From assembly GCA_020851795.1 (NCBI GenBank), contig JADZCA010000028.1, forward strand, positions 1 to 64,000: a stretch of 64,000 nucleotides of DNA, given 5' to 3'. The notes below the pieces were generated by a model. The model had not been told where the DNA came from and made no database searches. It was given only the letters and a program-made list of their open reading frames with translations. Position numbers and translations under genes: made by a program. Within the stretch, counting starts at the first letter, position 1. Each line of letters begins with the position of its first letter. Below are positions 1-8,022 of this stretch, piece by piece. Origin of the DNA: Planctomycetota bacterium. GTDB lineage: Bacteria > Planctomycetota > PLA2 > JAEUHO01.

Positions 1-142
1 GATCCCGCGTCGCCGTCCGTCGCGGCCCGCGGGCGCGCCGTCCTCTCGGGCCCGCCGGGGGGCGCCGTACGAGGAACTCGCCGGTCGTACCCGCCGCGGA
101 GCGCCCTTCAGGCGACCGCGGAACAGCCGCGAAACAGGGTCA

Positions 143-229
143 TGCCGAAGCCGGGACTCGAACCCGGAAGGACGTGTTAGGTCCACTAGGTCCTGAGCCT
201 AGCGCGTCTGCCAATTCCGCCACTTCGGC
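143..229 (-). tRNA. tRNA-Leu (anticodon CAG)
   Basis: Read on the minus strand this is an 87-nt tRNA. The acceptor stem GCCGAAG pairs with CTTCGGC, the anticodon loop CTCAGGA carries CAG, there is a long class II variable arm, and the T arm has the TTCGAGT loop flanked by CCGGG/CCCGG. The discriminator base is A. CCA is not encoded: TGA follows directly. The gene stands alone and is divergent from the hydrolase at 314. Confidence 0.97.
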
Positions 230-249
230 ACGGAACAGGACCGGCGAGG

Positions 250-277
250 AAGGTACCGGGGTGTCGCGGGAGGTCAA
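250..277 (-). promoter_or_regulatory. Promoter of tRNA-Leu
   Basis: On the minus strand TTGACC (272-277) and TACCTT (250-255) are separated by 16 nt, a good sigma-70-type pair. The -10 lies about 20 nt upstream of the mature tRNA 5' end. The same TACCTT hexamer recurs upstream of the gene at 17537. Confidence 0.7.
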
Positions 278-301
278 GGACGGGGGCCCGCGGCCCTGCC
301 G

Positions 302-307
302 TAGACT
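302..307 (+). promoter_or_regulatory. -10 element TAGACT, predicted leaderless start
   Basis: TAGACT ends exactly 6 nt before the GTG at 314. A transcript starting at the usual distance from a -10 would begin at the start codon. There is no Shine-Dalgarno sequence, and no convincing -35 is visible. Confidence 0.5.
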
Positions 308-313
308 CCGTCG

Positions 314-1489
314 GTGGACGTCGTCCGCCGCCGCCGCTGGCTCCGCCGCCTCGCCCTCGGGGCGGGGGTGCTCGCGCTGGCGGCCGTCGCGGCGTGGGCG
401 TTCCTCTGGCGGCCGGTGGCCCCCGCCGCCGCGCTGCTCGCGCGGCTCGCGGGCCCGCTCCCGTCCCCCGCGGAGCTGACCGCCGCCGGTGCGACGCGCT
501 GGGTGGGGGGCGCCAGCCTCCCGCCCGTCGTCCCGACGCTCGACGTCCCGGGCCCGAGGGCCGACGTGCCGCTCGTGCTGCTTGTCGCCGGGGTGACGCC
601 CGAGGGGATCGCCGACGCGCGCGTCGGTCGTCTCGCGCTGGCGCTGCGCGCCGCGGGCTGCGCCGTCGTCGCCCCCGAGGTGCGCGGGCTCACGCGGCCC
701 GGCGACGACAGCGACCTCGTCGGCGAAGTCGTGGGGGCCTGGAGCGCCGCGCTCCGCGGGGACCCGCCGCGCCGACGGGTGGCGATGCTCGGCGTCAGCC
801 TCGGCGCCGGGCTCGTGGTGCGCGCGATCGCCCGCGGGGCGCCCGGCGATCCCCCCGCCGACTCGGTGTCGGCGGTGCTGCTCGTCGGGCCCCCCGACGA
901 CGTCGTCGCGCTCGCGCCGCGCTGGTTCCGCGAGCCCGTCGCGCCCGCGTCGGCCACGGGCGCGGCGGACGCGCGCTCCGATGCCGGGTGCTTCGCGCGC
1001 CACCGGATCCTGCGGGCGGCGACGGCGACGTTGGTGCCCCAACCCGACCGCGCGGTCGTGCACCGTTGGCTCGACCAGGTCGGGGAGCGACCGGCCGGTG
1101 CGATTGACGGGCCGCCGGGCCTCGCGTCGGAGGCGGCGGCTCGCCTCGTGCGCGTGACGCGGGCGGAGGCGGATCTTCCCGACGTGGACCTCGCGTGGGT
1201 GCTCGGCGCCGCGCGGCCGTTCCTCGAGGCCACGTCGCCTGCGGCCGCGCCCGTGGGGGCCCTCGATCGGCTGCACATGCCGGTGTTCGTGCTGCACGGC
1301 CTCGCGGACCCGCTCGTGCCCGCCGAGGAGTCCGACCGTCTGCGCGACCGCCTGCGTGCGGCCCGGACGGACGTGCTCAAGAGCACGTTGCTCTCGCACG
1401 TGGACGTCGGTTCGCCCGGGGTCCTCGACACCTGGCACCATCTGCGCTTCGTGCAGGGGTTCCTCGACGAGGCGGAGGCGCGGCGATGA
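314..1489 (+). CDS. Alpha/beta-hydrolase fold protein, membrane-anchored
   Basis: A 391-residue protein starting at GTG. A basic N-terminus is followed by one hydrophobic segment (about residues 12-32), so it is probably anchored in the cytoplasmic membrane or exported. The nucleophile elbow GVSLG places the serine near residue 162. A C-terminal HGLADPLVP block supplies the acidic residue (about D332), and SHVDV shortly after supplies a histidine, which together complete a Ser-Asp-His triad. The substrate cannot be read from sequence; esterase or lipase-like activity is the general expectation for the fold. Its stop overlaps the ATG of the next gene by 4 nt, so the two are probably co-translated. 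Confidence 0.8.
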   Translation: MDVVRRRRWLRRLALGAGVLALAAVAAWAFLWRPVAPAAALLARLAGPLPSPAELTAAGATRWVGGASLPPVVPTLDVPGPRADVPLVLLVAGVTPEGIADARVGRLALALRAAGCAVVAPEVRGLTRPGDDSDLVGEVVGAWSAALRGDPPRRRVAMLGVSLGAGLVVRAIARGAPGDPPADSVSAVLLVGPPDDVVALAPRWFREPVAPASATGAADARSDAGCFARHRILRAATATLVPQPDRAVVHRWLDQVGERPAGAIDGPPGLASEAAARLVRVTRAEADLPDVDLAWVLGAARPFLEATSPAAAPVGALDRLHMPVFVLHGLADPLVPAEESDRLRDRLRAARTDVLKSTLLSHVDVGSPGVLDTWHHLRFVQGFLDEAEARR

Positions 1490-2196
1490 GCGTCCGCCGC
1501 GGGCGAGCCGTCGGGGCCGCGTTCCTACTGGCGGCGCTCGTCGCTTGCACGAGCCCCACCGACCCGAGCACGCCCTGGGGCCGGGGCACGGCGACGGGGC
1601 GCCGGCTCGCGGGGTCGCCGCAGGCGCGCCGGCTCTCGTGCGAGGCGCGCAGCGCCGCCGACCTGCTCGCCGCGCACGGGATCATCGTCCCCGAAGCGGT
1701 CGTGCTCGGACGCCTGCCGCGCTCGGACAATCCCGATGTCGGGTTCGTGGGGGATCCCGACGGCGCACCCGGCGGCGTCCCGCCCGCGCCGTACGGGGTG
1801 CACGAGGGACCCGTCGCTTCGGTGCTGCGGGGGCTGGGTCTCGACGCACGCGCCGAGCAGGGACGTGATCTCGCGTGGCTCGCTGCGGAGACGTCGGCCG
1901 GGCGCCCGGTCATCGCGTGGGTGACCGGGTCGTGCCACGTGGCCCGCCCGATCGTGCGCACCGACGCCGCAGGCCGTTCCTTCGCGGCGGTCTCGGGCGA
2001 GCACACCGTGCTCGTGCTCGCGGTGCGCCGCGACGCCGTCCTCGTGCTCGACCCCGGCGACGGTCGCGTGCGCACCTTCGAGGCGGACGAACTCGACGCC
2101 GCGTGGGCGCTGCTCGGCCGGCGCGCGGTGTCGGCGGCCGGACGTGGGGTCCCGACGACGTCGGGAGACGCGTCGGGTCGGACACCGCCTCCCTGA
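1486..2196 (+). CDS. C39-peptidase-like lipoprotein
   Basis: A 236-residue lipoprotein with a lipobox ending LVAC (C21). The mature part has the arrangement of the Peptidase_C39_2 family: a cysteine in LSCEARS (C52), a histidine in SGEHTVLVL (H173) and an aspartate in VLVLDPGDG (D189). The CE-A-S, GEH and DP-G-G motifs are all present, so a papain-like thiol hydrolase or a non-bacteriocin C39 relative is likely. It is not fused to an ABC transporter. The ATG overlaps the stop of the hydrolase gene. The natural substrate is unknown. Confidence 0.75.
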   Translation: MSVRRGRAVGAAFLLAALVACTSPTDPSTPWGRGTATGRRLAGSPQARRLSCEARSAADLLAAHGIIVPEAVVLGRLPRSDNPDVGFVGDPDGAPGGVPPAPYGVHEGPVASVLRGLGLDARAEQGRDLAWLAAETSAGRPVIAWVTGSCHVARPIVRTDAAGRSFAAVSGEHTVLVLAVRRDAVLVLDPGDGRVRTFEADELDAAWALLGRRAVSAAGRGVPTTSGDASGRTPPP

Positions 2197-2353
2197 CGTC
2201 GTGGGCTCCGCGGCGTAGGGCCGCGGTTCCGCGGTCGTCGCGCGTCGGGTCCCGTGAGACGGACCGGGGCGCGAGTCGCGTGGGCCGGGTGTGCCCCGAG
2301 TGGCGAGGGCCGGAGCCGGCGGTTCGCGCGTTCAGCGGGCTCGCGCCCGGTGG

Positions 2354-2359
2354 TAGCGT
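2354..2359 (+). promoter_or_regulatory. -10 element TAGCGT, predicted leaderless start
   Basis: TAGCGT ends 6 nt before the GTG at 2366. A weak -35-like TTCAGC (2331-2336) lies 17 nt upstream. No ribosome-binding site precedes the start. Confidence 0.5.
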
Positions 2360-2365
2360 GCGGCG

Positions 2366-4552
2366 GTGGCCGACGACCCCGCCCCGCGCGCCCGCTTCGC
2401 CCGCTGGGCGCCGTTCGTCGCGGCCGCCCTCGTCGCGCCGGTCGCCGCGTACGCGCTGCTCGCCCGGGCCCCCGACGACGGCGGGGTGCTCAAGCGGCCG
2501 TTGGCGCCCGTGGCGGAGTCCGACGCGTGGACCGAGGACGGCCTGCGGCGCGGACGTCCGCTCGAGGACTTCCCCGACCCGCCGGGCGAGGGGCCGGTGG
2601 TCCGCGCGCACTACTGGGTCTCGCTCCCCGCGTACGAGATGGAGGTGCGCCGTCGCGGGCACCGCCTGACGCTCGGGATCCGCGGCACCGACGTGCAGGT
2701 CGCGGGCGGTGCGTGGATCGCGTTCGCGGAAGGGTCGGTCACGGGCGAGCCGTCCTCGTTCCGTGGGGCGTCCGCGCGGATCGTGTGGTCGTGCGTGGGG
2801 CTGCGCTACCGCGCGGCCACCGACGGCGTGGCGCGGCTCGACTTCTCCCGCGACGGTGACGAGCTGGTCGCGGTCTACCTGCAGGGCTACGAGGCGCTGC
2901 GCACCCCCGTCGCCGACACGTACGTCATGGCCCGCGGCCGGCGGGCGCGCGGGCCCCGCCCGGCGTACGGGGACGTCGTCGGCCAGGTCCCGTTCACCGG
3001 GAAGCTCCGGCGCCACGCCGACGACGCGGTGGTGACGCTGAGCGGGCGCGTGCTCGACCTCGACGGCGTGCCGGTCGCCGACGCCCTCGTGCAGCTCAAG
3101 GGGCGCGACGCGACGCGCGTGCACGCCGACGCGCAGGGACGCTTCCGCCTGCGCGGCTCGGGGCGGGACGCGCCGTGGACCCAGTCCGTCTGCGCGGGGG
3201 CCGCCGACCACCGCAACGGCGAGACGGTGCTCTTCACCGGCGACCCGACCGACGACGTCGTCGTCGAGCTCGCGCGCCTCGACCCGGTGGACCATCGCGA
3301 CTACGCGTGGGTGCACCCGGCGCCCGACCGCGACGGCGACTCCGTGTCCGCCTGCGGGACCTGCCACTCGTGGCAGTACACGGAGTGGCTCGGGAGCCGC
3401 CACGCGCGCATGGCCGACCACGGCCACGTCCTGCACGAGCGCGAGCGCATGCGACGCCGCGCGCCCGACGCGCCCGACGACTGCGCGGCGTGCCACCAGC
3501 CCGCGCTCGCGGCGACGGCCGGGGCCGTGCCGTACCAGTCGCGCGGCGTGCTGGCAGGCAACCACTGCGACTTCTGCCACAAGGTCCGGCACGTGGACGA
3601 CGTGCGCAAGCCGGGCGTGCTCGGCAGCCTCGTGCTCGGCCGGCCCGACCCGACGGTGCGCGACCGACCGGGCGACGTCCACCGCGTCTACGGGCCCGCC
3701 CCCGACGTCTCGTACGCGTACATGGGCGCGTCGTGGAACCCGACGCTCTCGACGTCGTTCCTGTGCGCCGGCTGCCACGAGGGCGGCGGGCTGCCGGGCC
3801 GCCCCAAGCTCGAGACGTTCTCCGAGTGGCGCTCGTGGGCGGCGGCGCGCGAGGACGAACGGTTCCGCTCGTGCCAGGACTGCCACATGCCCGGCGGCGC
3901 GACGCAGACCGACGAGGGCGCGCCGGTGGACCTCTTCGCGTGGGAGTCGCTGCACCGGTCGCCCGCGTCGGTGCACAGCCACGCGTTCCCCGGCAGCGGC
4001 GCGAGCTTCTCGAAGGACGCGATCGCGCTCGAGGTCGAGAAGCGCTTCGACGCGGCGCGGGGGCGCTGGCTCGTCGCCGTGAAGGCGACCGCGCGGGGCG
4101 TGGGGCACCGCGTGCCCACCGGCACGTGGACCAAGCACGTCGCGATCGGCGTGTGGGCCCGCCAGGGCGATCGGTGGCTCGCCGCCGACGGCGGCGAGCG
4201 CGCGCGGCTCGTGGACGACGACGCCGCGCCCGCCGGCCCGCTCGCGGGGGGCGACTGGCGCAACCCGCCGGGCACCGTGCTCGGCATGCTCGACGCGCAG
4301 GGGCGCCCGGCCGACTTCTGGGACCCGCCCGCGGCCGCCGCCCTGCGCGACACGCGGCTCGCGCCCGACGAGACGCGACGACTCGAGGTGGCGTTCGTCC
4401 CCGAAGCGACCGATCCCGCGGCCGAGCCCGTCGTCGAGGTGCGCGTCGTGCACCGGCGCGGCGCGATCGGCGAAGGGCTCGCGACGACGCCGTGGACCCG
4501 GCGCCCCTACGACCCGCCCCCGCAGGTGGAGTGGACGAGGATCGTCCGATGA
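2366..4552 (+). CDS. Five-heme c-type cytochrome with carboxypeptidase-regulatory-like domain
   Basis: A 728-residue protein. An N-terminal membrane segment (about residues 14-32) is followed by a beta-rich region and a carboxypeptidase-regulatory-like segment (about 223-267; SGRVLDLDGVPV...GRFRLRG). Five CxxCH heme-binding motifs then occur at about residues 330 (CGTCH), 373 (CAACH), 401 (CDFCH), 467 (CAGCH) and 503 (CQDCH). The first, CHSWQYTEW with a following SRHA, resembles the cytochrome c554-type first heme site. It is probably a periplasmic or surface electron carrier or multiheme redox enzyme anchored in the membrane. About 220 residues without hemes follow. The stop overlaps the start of the HEAT lipoprotein by 4 nt, implying a shared process. 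Redox partner and substrate are not evident. Confidence 0.88.
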   Translation: MADDPAPRARFARWAPFVAAALVAPVAAYALLARAPDDGGVLKRPLAPVAESDAWTEDGLRRGRPLEDFPDPPGEGPVVRAHYWVSLPAYEMEVRRRGHRLTLGIRGTDVQVAGGAWIAFAEGSVTGEPSSFRGASARIVWSCVGLRYRAATDGVARLDFSRDGDELVAVYLQGYEALRTPVADTYVMARGRRARGPRPAYGDVVGQVPFTGKLRRHADDAVVTLSGRVLDLDGVPVADALVQLKGRDATRVHADAQGRFRLRGSGRDAPWTQSVCAGAADHRNGETVLFTGDPTDDVVVELARLDPVDHRDYAWVHPAPDRDGDSVSACGTCHSWQYTEWLGSRHARMADHGHVLHERERMRRRAPDAPDDCAACHQPALAATAGAVPYQSRGVLAGNHCDFCHKVRHVDDVRKPGVLGSLVLGRPDPTVRDRPGDVHRVYGPAPDVSYAYMGASWNPTLSTSFLCAGCHEGGGLPGRPKLETFSEWRSWAAAREDERFRSCQDCHMPGGATQTDEGAPVDLFAWESLHRSPASVHSHAFPGSGASFSKDAIALEVEKRFDAARGRWLVAVKATARGVGHRVPTGTWTKHVAIGVWARQGDRWLAADGGERARLVDDDAAPAGPLAGGDWRNPPGTVLGMLDAQGRPADFWDPPAAAALRDTRLAPDETRRLEVAFVPEATDPAAEPVVEVRVVHRRGAIGEGLATTPWTRRPYDPPPQVEWTRIVR

Positions 4553-5442
4553 TCGCGCGCCCCCCGACCTCCGCCGCGTCGGCGACCTGGCTCCTCGCGC
4601 TGGCCGCGTGCGGCGGGGGCTCGACGGGGGGCGCCGCGGCGATGCCGACGAAGACGCCCGCGCCGACGGTCGCACCCCGTGCCGACGGTCGCACCGCCGA
4701 GGAGTGGGCCCCTCGAGTCGCTCACGAGGACGCCGCGGTGCGCGCCGAGGCGCTGCTCGCGCTGGGCGACCTCGGCGCGTCGGCGCTCGAGCACCGGGCC
4801 GAGATCGCCGCGCGGCTCGCCGACCGGGACCCGTCCGTGCGCTGGGCGGCGGCCGAGGCGCTGGCGAGGCTGCCCGAGGGCGGGGGCCCGTTCGGCGTCG
4901 AGCTCGTCGCGGCGCTGGCCGATCCCGTCGTCGGCGTCCGCGCGGCGGCGGCGCGCGCGGCGGGGCGCACGCCGTCGGCGGCCGCAGCGCTCGCGGGGGT
5001 CGCGTTCGGGCCCGACGAGGCCGCGCGACCGCTCGCCAAGGCCGCGCTCCTCGAGCTCGGGCCCGCGGCGGCGTCGGCGGTGCCCGCCGCGGCCGCGCGG
5101 CTGGTGGGCGACGACGCCGCGCTGGCGGAGGACGCCTCGGACGTGCTCGGCGCCGTCGGCGCGGACGCGGTCGGCGTGCTCGTGGGGGCGCTGGGCCACG
5201 AGGAGGGCTTCGTCGTGGTGCTCGCCAGCGTGGCACTCGGACGCATCGGGCCCGCGGCGGCCGAGGCGGTCGAGGCGCTGGCCGGCGTCGTCACGCGCCG
5301 GGGCGGCGACGCCCGGCGCGCGGCGCTGGACGCGCTGGCGGCGATCGGCGAGGGAGCGCGCCCCGCGCTGGCGCGGCTGGCCGGGTCGGAAGACGCCGAC
5401 GTCGCGCAGGCCGCCCGCGAAGCGCTCGGCCGCGTGCGCTGA
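4549..5442 (+). CDS. HEAT-repeat lipoprotein
   Basis: A 297-residue protein with a signal peptide and lipobox LAAC (C21), a Gly/Pro-rich linker, then alanine-rich alpha-helical repeats of about 30 residues (for example VRAEALLALGDLG, VRWAAAEALARL, VRAAAARAAGR). These match HEAT/PBS-lyase-type repeats over roughly residues 60-297. Such proteins act as scaffolds; no catalytic motif is visible. ATGA overlap with the cytochrome gene suggests that it binds or organises that cytochrome in the same compartment, which is inference. The ATG start is set by the overlap and the signal peptide. Confidence 0.8.
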   Translation: MIARPPTSAASATWLLALAACGGGSTGGAAAMPTKTPAPTVAPRADGRTAEEWAPRVAHEDAAVRAEALLALGDLGASALEHRAEIAARLADRDPSVRWAAAEALARLPEGGGPFGVELVAALADPVVGVRAAAARAAGRTPSAAAALAGVAFGPDEAARPLAKAALLELGPAAASAVPAAAARLVGDDAALAEDASDVLGAVGADAVGVLVGALGHEEGFVVVLASVALGRIGPAAAEAVEALAGVVTRRGGDARRAALDALAAIGEGARPALARLAGSEDADVAQAAREALGRVR

Positions 5443-5743
5443 CGCCCTCCCGCGGCGCGGGTGACGCGTCCGGTGTGGACCGCCCCGGCTCGGCGAGCCT
5501 CGTCCTCGCGAGTCCCGACGCGGAGCCCCGGTTCGGCCGCGAGCTCGCGCGACGGGGCGGTCGCGGCCGCGCCGCGGGGACGGCCCGATCCAGGACGCCT
5601 TCACGGGACCCGTGCGCAGGGCGAGGGGGCGCGGCCGCGCGGGGCGCGCGCCCCGAAAACAACCGGGGGCGGCGACTCGCGTCGCCGCCCCCGGGCAGGA
5701 CCTCTCCGAGCGTGGCTCGGAGCGGACCGCGTCGCGCGGACCG
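5443..5743. other. Convergent intergenic region (301 nt)
   Basis: This lies between two convergent genes. It holds the minus-strand terminator at 5655-5694, a perfect 8-bp hairpin with a 3-nt loop at 5704-5722, and a direct repeat GCGGACCGC next to the minus-strand stop codon. I see no gene, and no U-tract terminator for the plus-strand gene. Confidence 0.6.
5655..5694 (-). terminator. Intrinsic terminator of the HEAT-repeat gene
   Basis: A perfect 14-bp GC-rich stem (5663-5676 with 5681-5694, 4-nt loop) is followed on the minus strand by the U-rich TTGTTTTC (5662-5655). It sits about 50 nt after the stop of the minus-strand gene that ends at 5744. It is the clearest intrinsic terminator in the window. 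Confidence 0.85.
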
Positions 5744-7714
5744 CTAGAGCTTGTAGAAGAAGTTCTCGAGGAGCTGCAGGTTCATCATGTAGTTGAACCC
5801 GCGCGCCATGAGGTGACGGCGGGGGTAGTCCTCCGCCGACGAGACGTAGCCGATCGCGGCGACCGCGGCCGACTGCACGAAGAAGCTCTCGTGCTTCTGG
5901 GCGATCTCGACGAGCTGGTCGAGCTTGCTGCGGTCCTTCATCAGGCCGAGCGAGTAGACGCAGAACGCGGCGACGTCGCCGTTGCCCGTCTCGGTGAGGC
6001 GCTTGATGAGCACGTCCGAGCCCTGCTTCGTGCCGAGGAGTGCGAGGCCCAGCGCGGCGAAGGAGATGCCCTCGGGCGACTTCGTCGTCTTGAGCATCGA
6101 GAGGATCGGACCCGGGCTCTTGTCGTGGCCGAGCATGCCCAAGCCCTGGGCGGCGTAGCCGCGCAGCACCGGGTGGCCGTCGTCCTCGAGCACCTTGCGG
6201 AGCACCGCGTTGCCGCGCTCGTCGCCGAGCACGCCCAGCGCGATCATGCCGGCCGCACGGGTCGTGGCCTGCTTGTTCTTGCCCTCGACCGCCTCGCGGG
6301 CCGCCTCGAACGCCGAGGGCGCCTTGGCGATCGCCAGCGCGAGAATCTGGTACTCACGGACCGTGTTGCGCTCCTTCTTGAGGTCGGCCTCGATGCGACG
6401 GATGCCGAGCGCCTCCTCCGTCTGGCCCGCGATGCGGCCGAGCGAGATGGCCGCCATGCTGCAGACGAAGTTGTCGGTGTCGTTCTCCATCGCGTGCACG
6501 AGCTTCTTCGCGATCTCGCGCGTGGGCTTCTCGAGCGCCTCGCGCTGCGTCGGGATCAGCTTGCGCAGCTCGGTCACCTTCGCCTGGACGTCGGCGGGGA
6601 GCGGCGCGCCCGTGCTCGTGTCGTAGGGGTCCACCAGCGCCGCGATCTCGCGCTCGGCGGCCGTGCGGTAGTCGAGGACGCCCAGCGCCATCGCCGCCGA
6701 GCGACGGATGTCGATCTCGCGGTCGTCGAGGGCGTCGAGCAGGGCCTTCTGCGCGTCGGCGACGCTGCCGCGGCGGCCGAACGACTCGATGGCCATCGCG
6801 CGCAGCTCGGCGCGGTACTTCTTGTTGCCGTACACCTCGGTCAGGAAGCGCAGCGGCTCCGGGCCGGGGGTGTAGCCGAGCGCCATCAGCGCGGCCGAGA
6901 CGAGCTCGAAGTCGGCGCTCTTGTCCGACGAGACGAGCTTCATCAGCAACGGGGCCGCCATGTCGCTCCCGATCGCCGTGAGGGTGATCGCGAGGAAGGC
7001 GCGGAGGTCGGAGGCCGTCTTGGGGTCCTCGGCGAGCTTCGCCATCGGCAGGATCGAGGTCTCGTCGGCGACGTAGAAGAGGCCGAGGGCGGCCGCGCGC
7101 GCGACGAGGTGGTTCGGGTCCTTGATGGCCTCGACGAGGATCTGGCGGGCCTCGGCCTTGAGGGCGTCGTCGGAGGCGACGCGCCCGATCGTGATCAGCG
7201 CCGCCTCACGGACGAAGACCTGCCGGTCGTCCTTGAGGGCGAGCAGCGGCTTCCACAGCTTCGCGCGCACGACGTCGGGCGCCAGCGGCTTCGCGCCGCG
7301 CATCATCGGCCCCTCGTGCGACACCGCCGCGTTCACGTAGCGGTGGGGGAAGAACTCGATGCGGTTGAGCGCCCACCACGTCTCCCACGTGCTGTCGTCG
7401 TTGGCCTGCTTGCCGCGGCTCGGGCCCTCACCACCGCCGTCGGGCGTCTTGGACGGGTCGCTCGGCGGCGTGATCGGCGTCGGCGTCGTCGGCGTCGTGG
7501 GCGTCGGCGTCGTCGGCGTCGCCGGACCGTCGGTCGGCGGCGTGGTCGGCGGCGGCGTGGTCGGCGGCGGCGGCGGCGGGTCGCTCGGCTCGCGGAGCCC
7601 GGGCGGAACGGCGCCGCCGGGCTTCTTGAACCGGATGCACGCGAGCGCGCCCTCCGTCGGGACGAGGAGCGGCGTCGCGAGCAGCGCCGGCAGGATCCAA
7701 GAGCGAAGTCGCAT
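5744..7714 (-). CDS. Large exported HEAT-repeat protein
   Basis: A 656-residue protein. The ATG at 7714 was chosen over the in-frame ATG 48 nt upstream because it begins a clean signal peptide (MRLRSWILPALLATPLL) and has GGAG about 9 nt before it. Cleavage is likely near EGALA. A Pro/Thr-rich low-complexity linker (about residues 40-95) precedes an array of HEAT repeats that fills the rest of the protein, with many A-A-x-A-L-G-x-L/I repeats. No catalytic motif is seen; the likely role is a periplasmic or surface scaffold. It has its own promoter and terminator, so it is monocistronic. Exported HEAT proteins of unknown function are, as I recall, frequent in Planctomycetota. Confidence 0.85.
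   Translation of the reverse strand: MRLRSWILPALLATPLLVPTEGALACIRFKKPGGAVPPGLREPSDPPPPPPTTPPPTTPPTDGPATPTTPTPTTPTTPTPITPPSDPSKTPDGGGEGPSRGKQANDDSTWETWWALNRIEFFPHRYVNAAVSHEGPMMRGAKPLAPDVVRAKLWKPLLALKDDRQVFVREAALITIGRVASDDALKAEARQILVEAIKDPNHLVARAAALGLFYVADETSILPMAKLAEDPKTASDLRAFLAITLTAIGSDMAAPLLMKLVSSDKSADFELVSAALMALGYTPGPEPLRFLTEVYGNKKYRAELRAMAIESFGRRGSVADAQKALLDALDDREIDIRRSAAMALGVLDYRTAAEREIAALVDPYDTSTGAPLPADVQAKVTELRKLIPTQREALEKPTREIAKKLVHAMENDTDNFVCSMAAISLGRIAGQTEEALGIRRIEADLKKERNTVREYQILALAIAKAPSAFEAAREAVEGKNKQATTRAAGMIALGVLGDERGNAVLRKVLEDDGHPVLRGYAAQGLGMLGHDKSPGPILSMLKTTKSPEGISFAALGLALLGTKQGSDVLIKRLTETGNGDVAAFCVYSLGLMKDRSKLDQLVEIAQKHESFFVQSAAVAAIGYVSSAEDYPRRHLMARGFNYMMNLQLLENFFYKL
7455..7580. 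repeat. Low-complexity GGCGTCGTC-type tandem repeat in coding sequence
   Basis: Imperfect short repeats encode the Pro/Thr linker of the HEAT protein. They are likely to vary in copy number by slippage, but every repeat keeps the frame when changed in units of three. Confidence 0.7.
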
Positions 7715-7773
7715 CGGGGGTCTCCGTGATGGGGGCCCGCGGCTTCCGGGCCACCGGTGCAAACGCTACAAAA

Positions 7774-7802
7774 GGCATACCCCACGCGGTCGCGATTCGC
7801 AA
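7774..7802 (-). promoter_or_regulatory. Promoter of the HEAT-repeat gene
   Basis: On the minus strand TTGCGA (7797-7802) and TATGCC (7774-7779) are spaced by 17 nt, with A/T-rich sequence upstream. The predicted leader is about 50 nt and contains the GGAG ribosome-binding site. Confidence 0.5.
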
Positions 7803-7985
7803 CGGTCCCATTTTGCGCCAAATCGGCCGGATCCCGCGGATTTGGGGGTGGGCCTGCGCGGCGGCGACGGTCGGTCCCGGGGTCCGGGCGAAACGCCGTC
7901 ACCACCCGGTGACGGCCGGGACCCGCGCTCGACGGCTTCGCTCGGTCCGCGCGCAGGACCGCGAGGGTTCCCGCGCGCTCGCGGG

Positions 7986-7991
7986 TAGGAT
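7986..7991 (+). promoter_or_regulatory. -10 element TAGGAT upstream of the HEAT lipoprotein
   Basis: TAGGAT lies 31 nt before the GTG at 8023, leaving a leader of about 25 nt that contains GGAG (8013-8016). Unlike several other TAnnnT sites in the window, this one predicts an ordinary leadered mRNA. Confidence 0.4.
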
Positions 7992-8022
7992 CCGCGACGC
8001 CCACGCCCCGTCGGAGCGACTC

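Larger units (their letters stand above)
7715..8022. other. Divergent intergenic region (308 nt)
   Basis: This region separates the minus-strand HEAT gene from the plus-strand HEAT lipoprotein. It contains the minus promoter at 7774-7802 and the plus -10 at 7986-7991. The stretch 7760-7850 is clearly richer in A and T than the surroundings. No gene is seen. Confidence 0.55.

Noticed and set aside
1910..5236. 1108-codon open frame on the minus strand
   Set aside because: It is antisense to the cytochrome and HEAT lipoprotein genes, which have clear motifs. The translation is Arg/Pro/His-rich without recognisable domains.
5612..7729. 705-codon open frame on the plus strand
   Set aside because: It is antisense to the exported HEAT protein, which has a signal peptide, ribosome-binding site, promoter and terminator. 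The plus frame is Arg/Leu/Val-rich shadow sequence.
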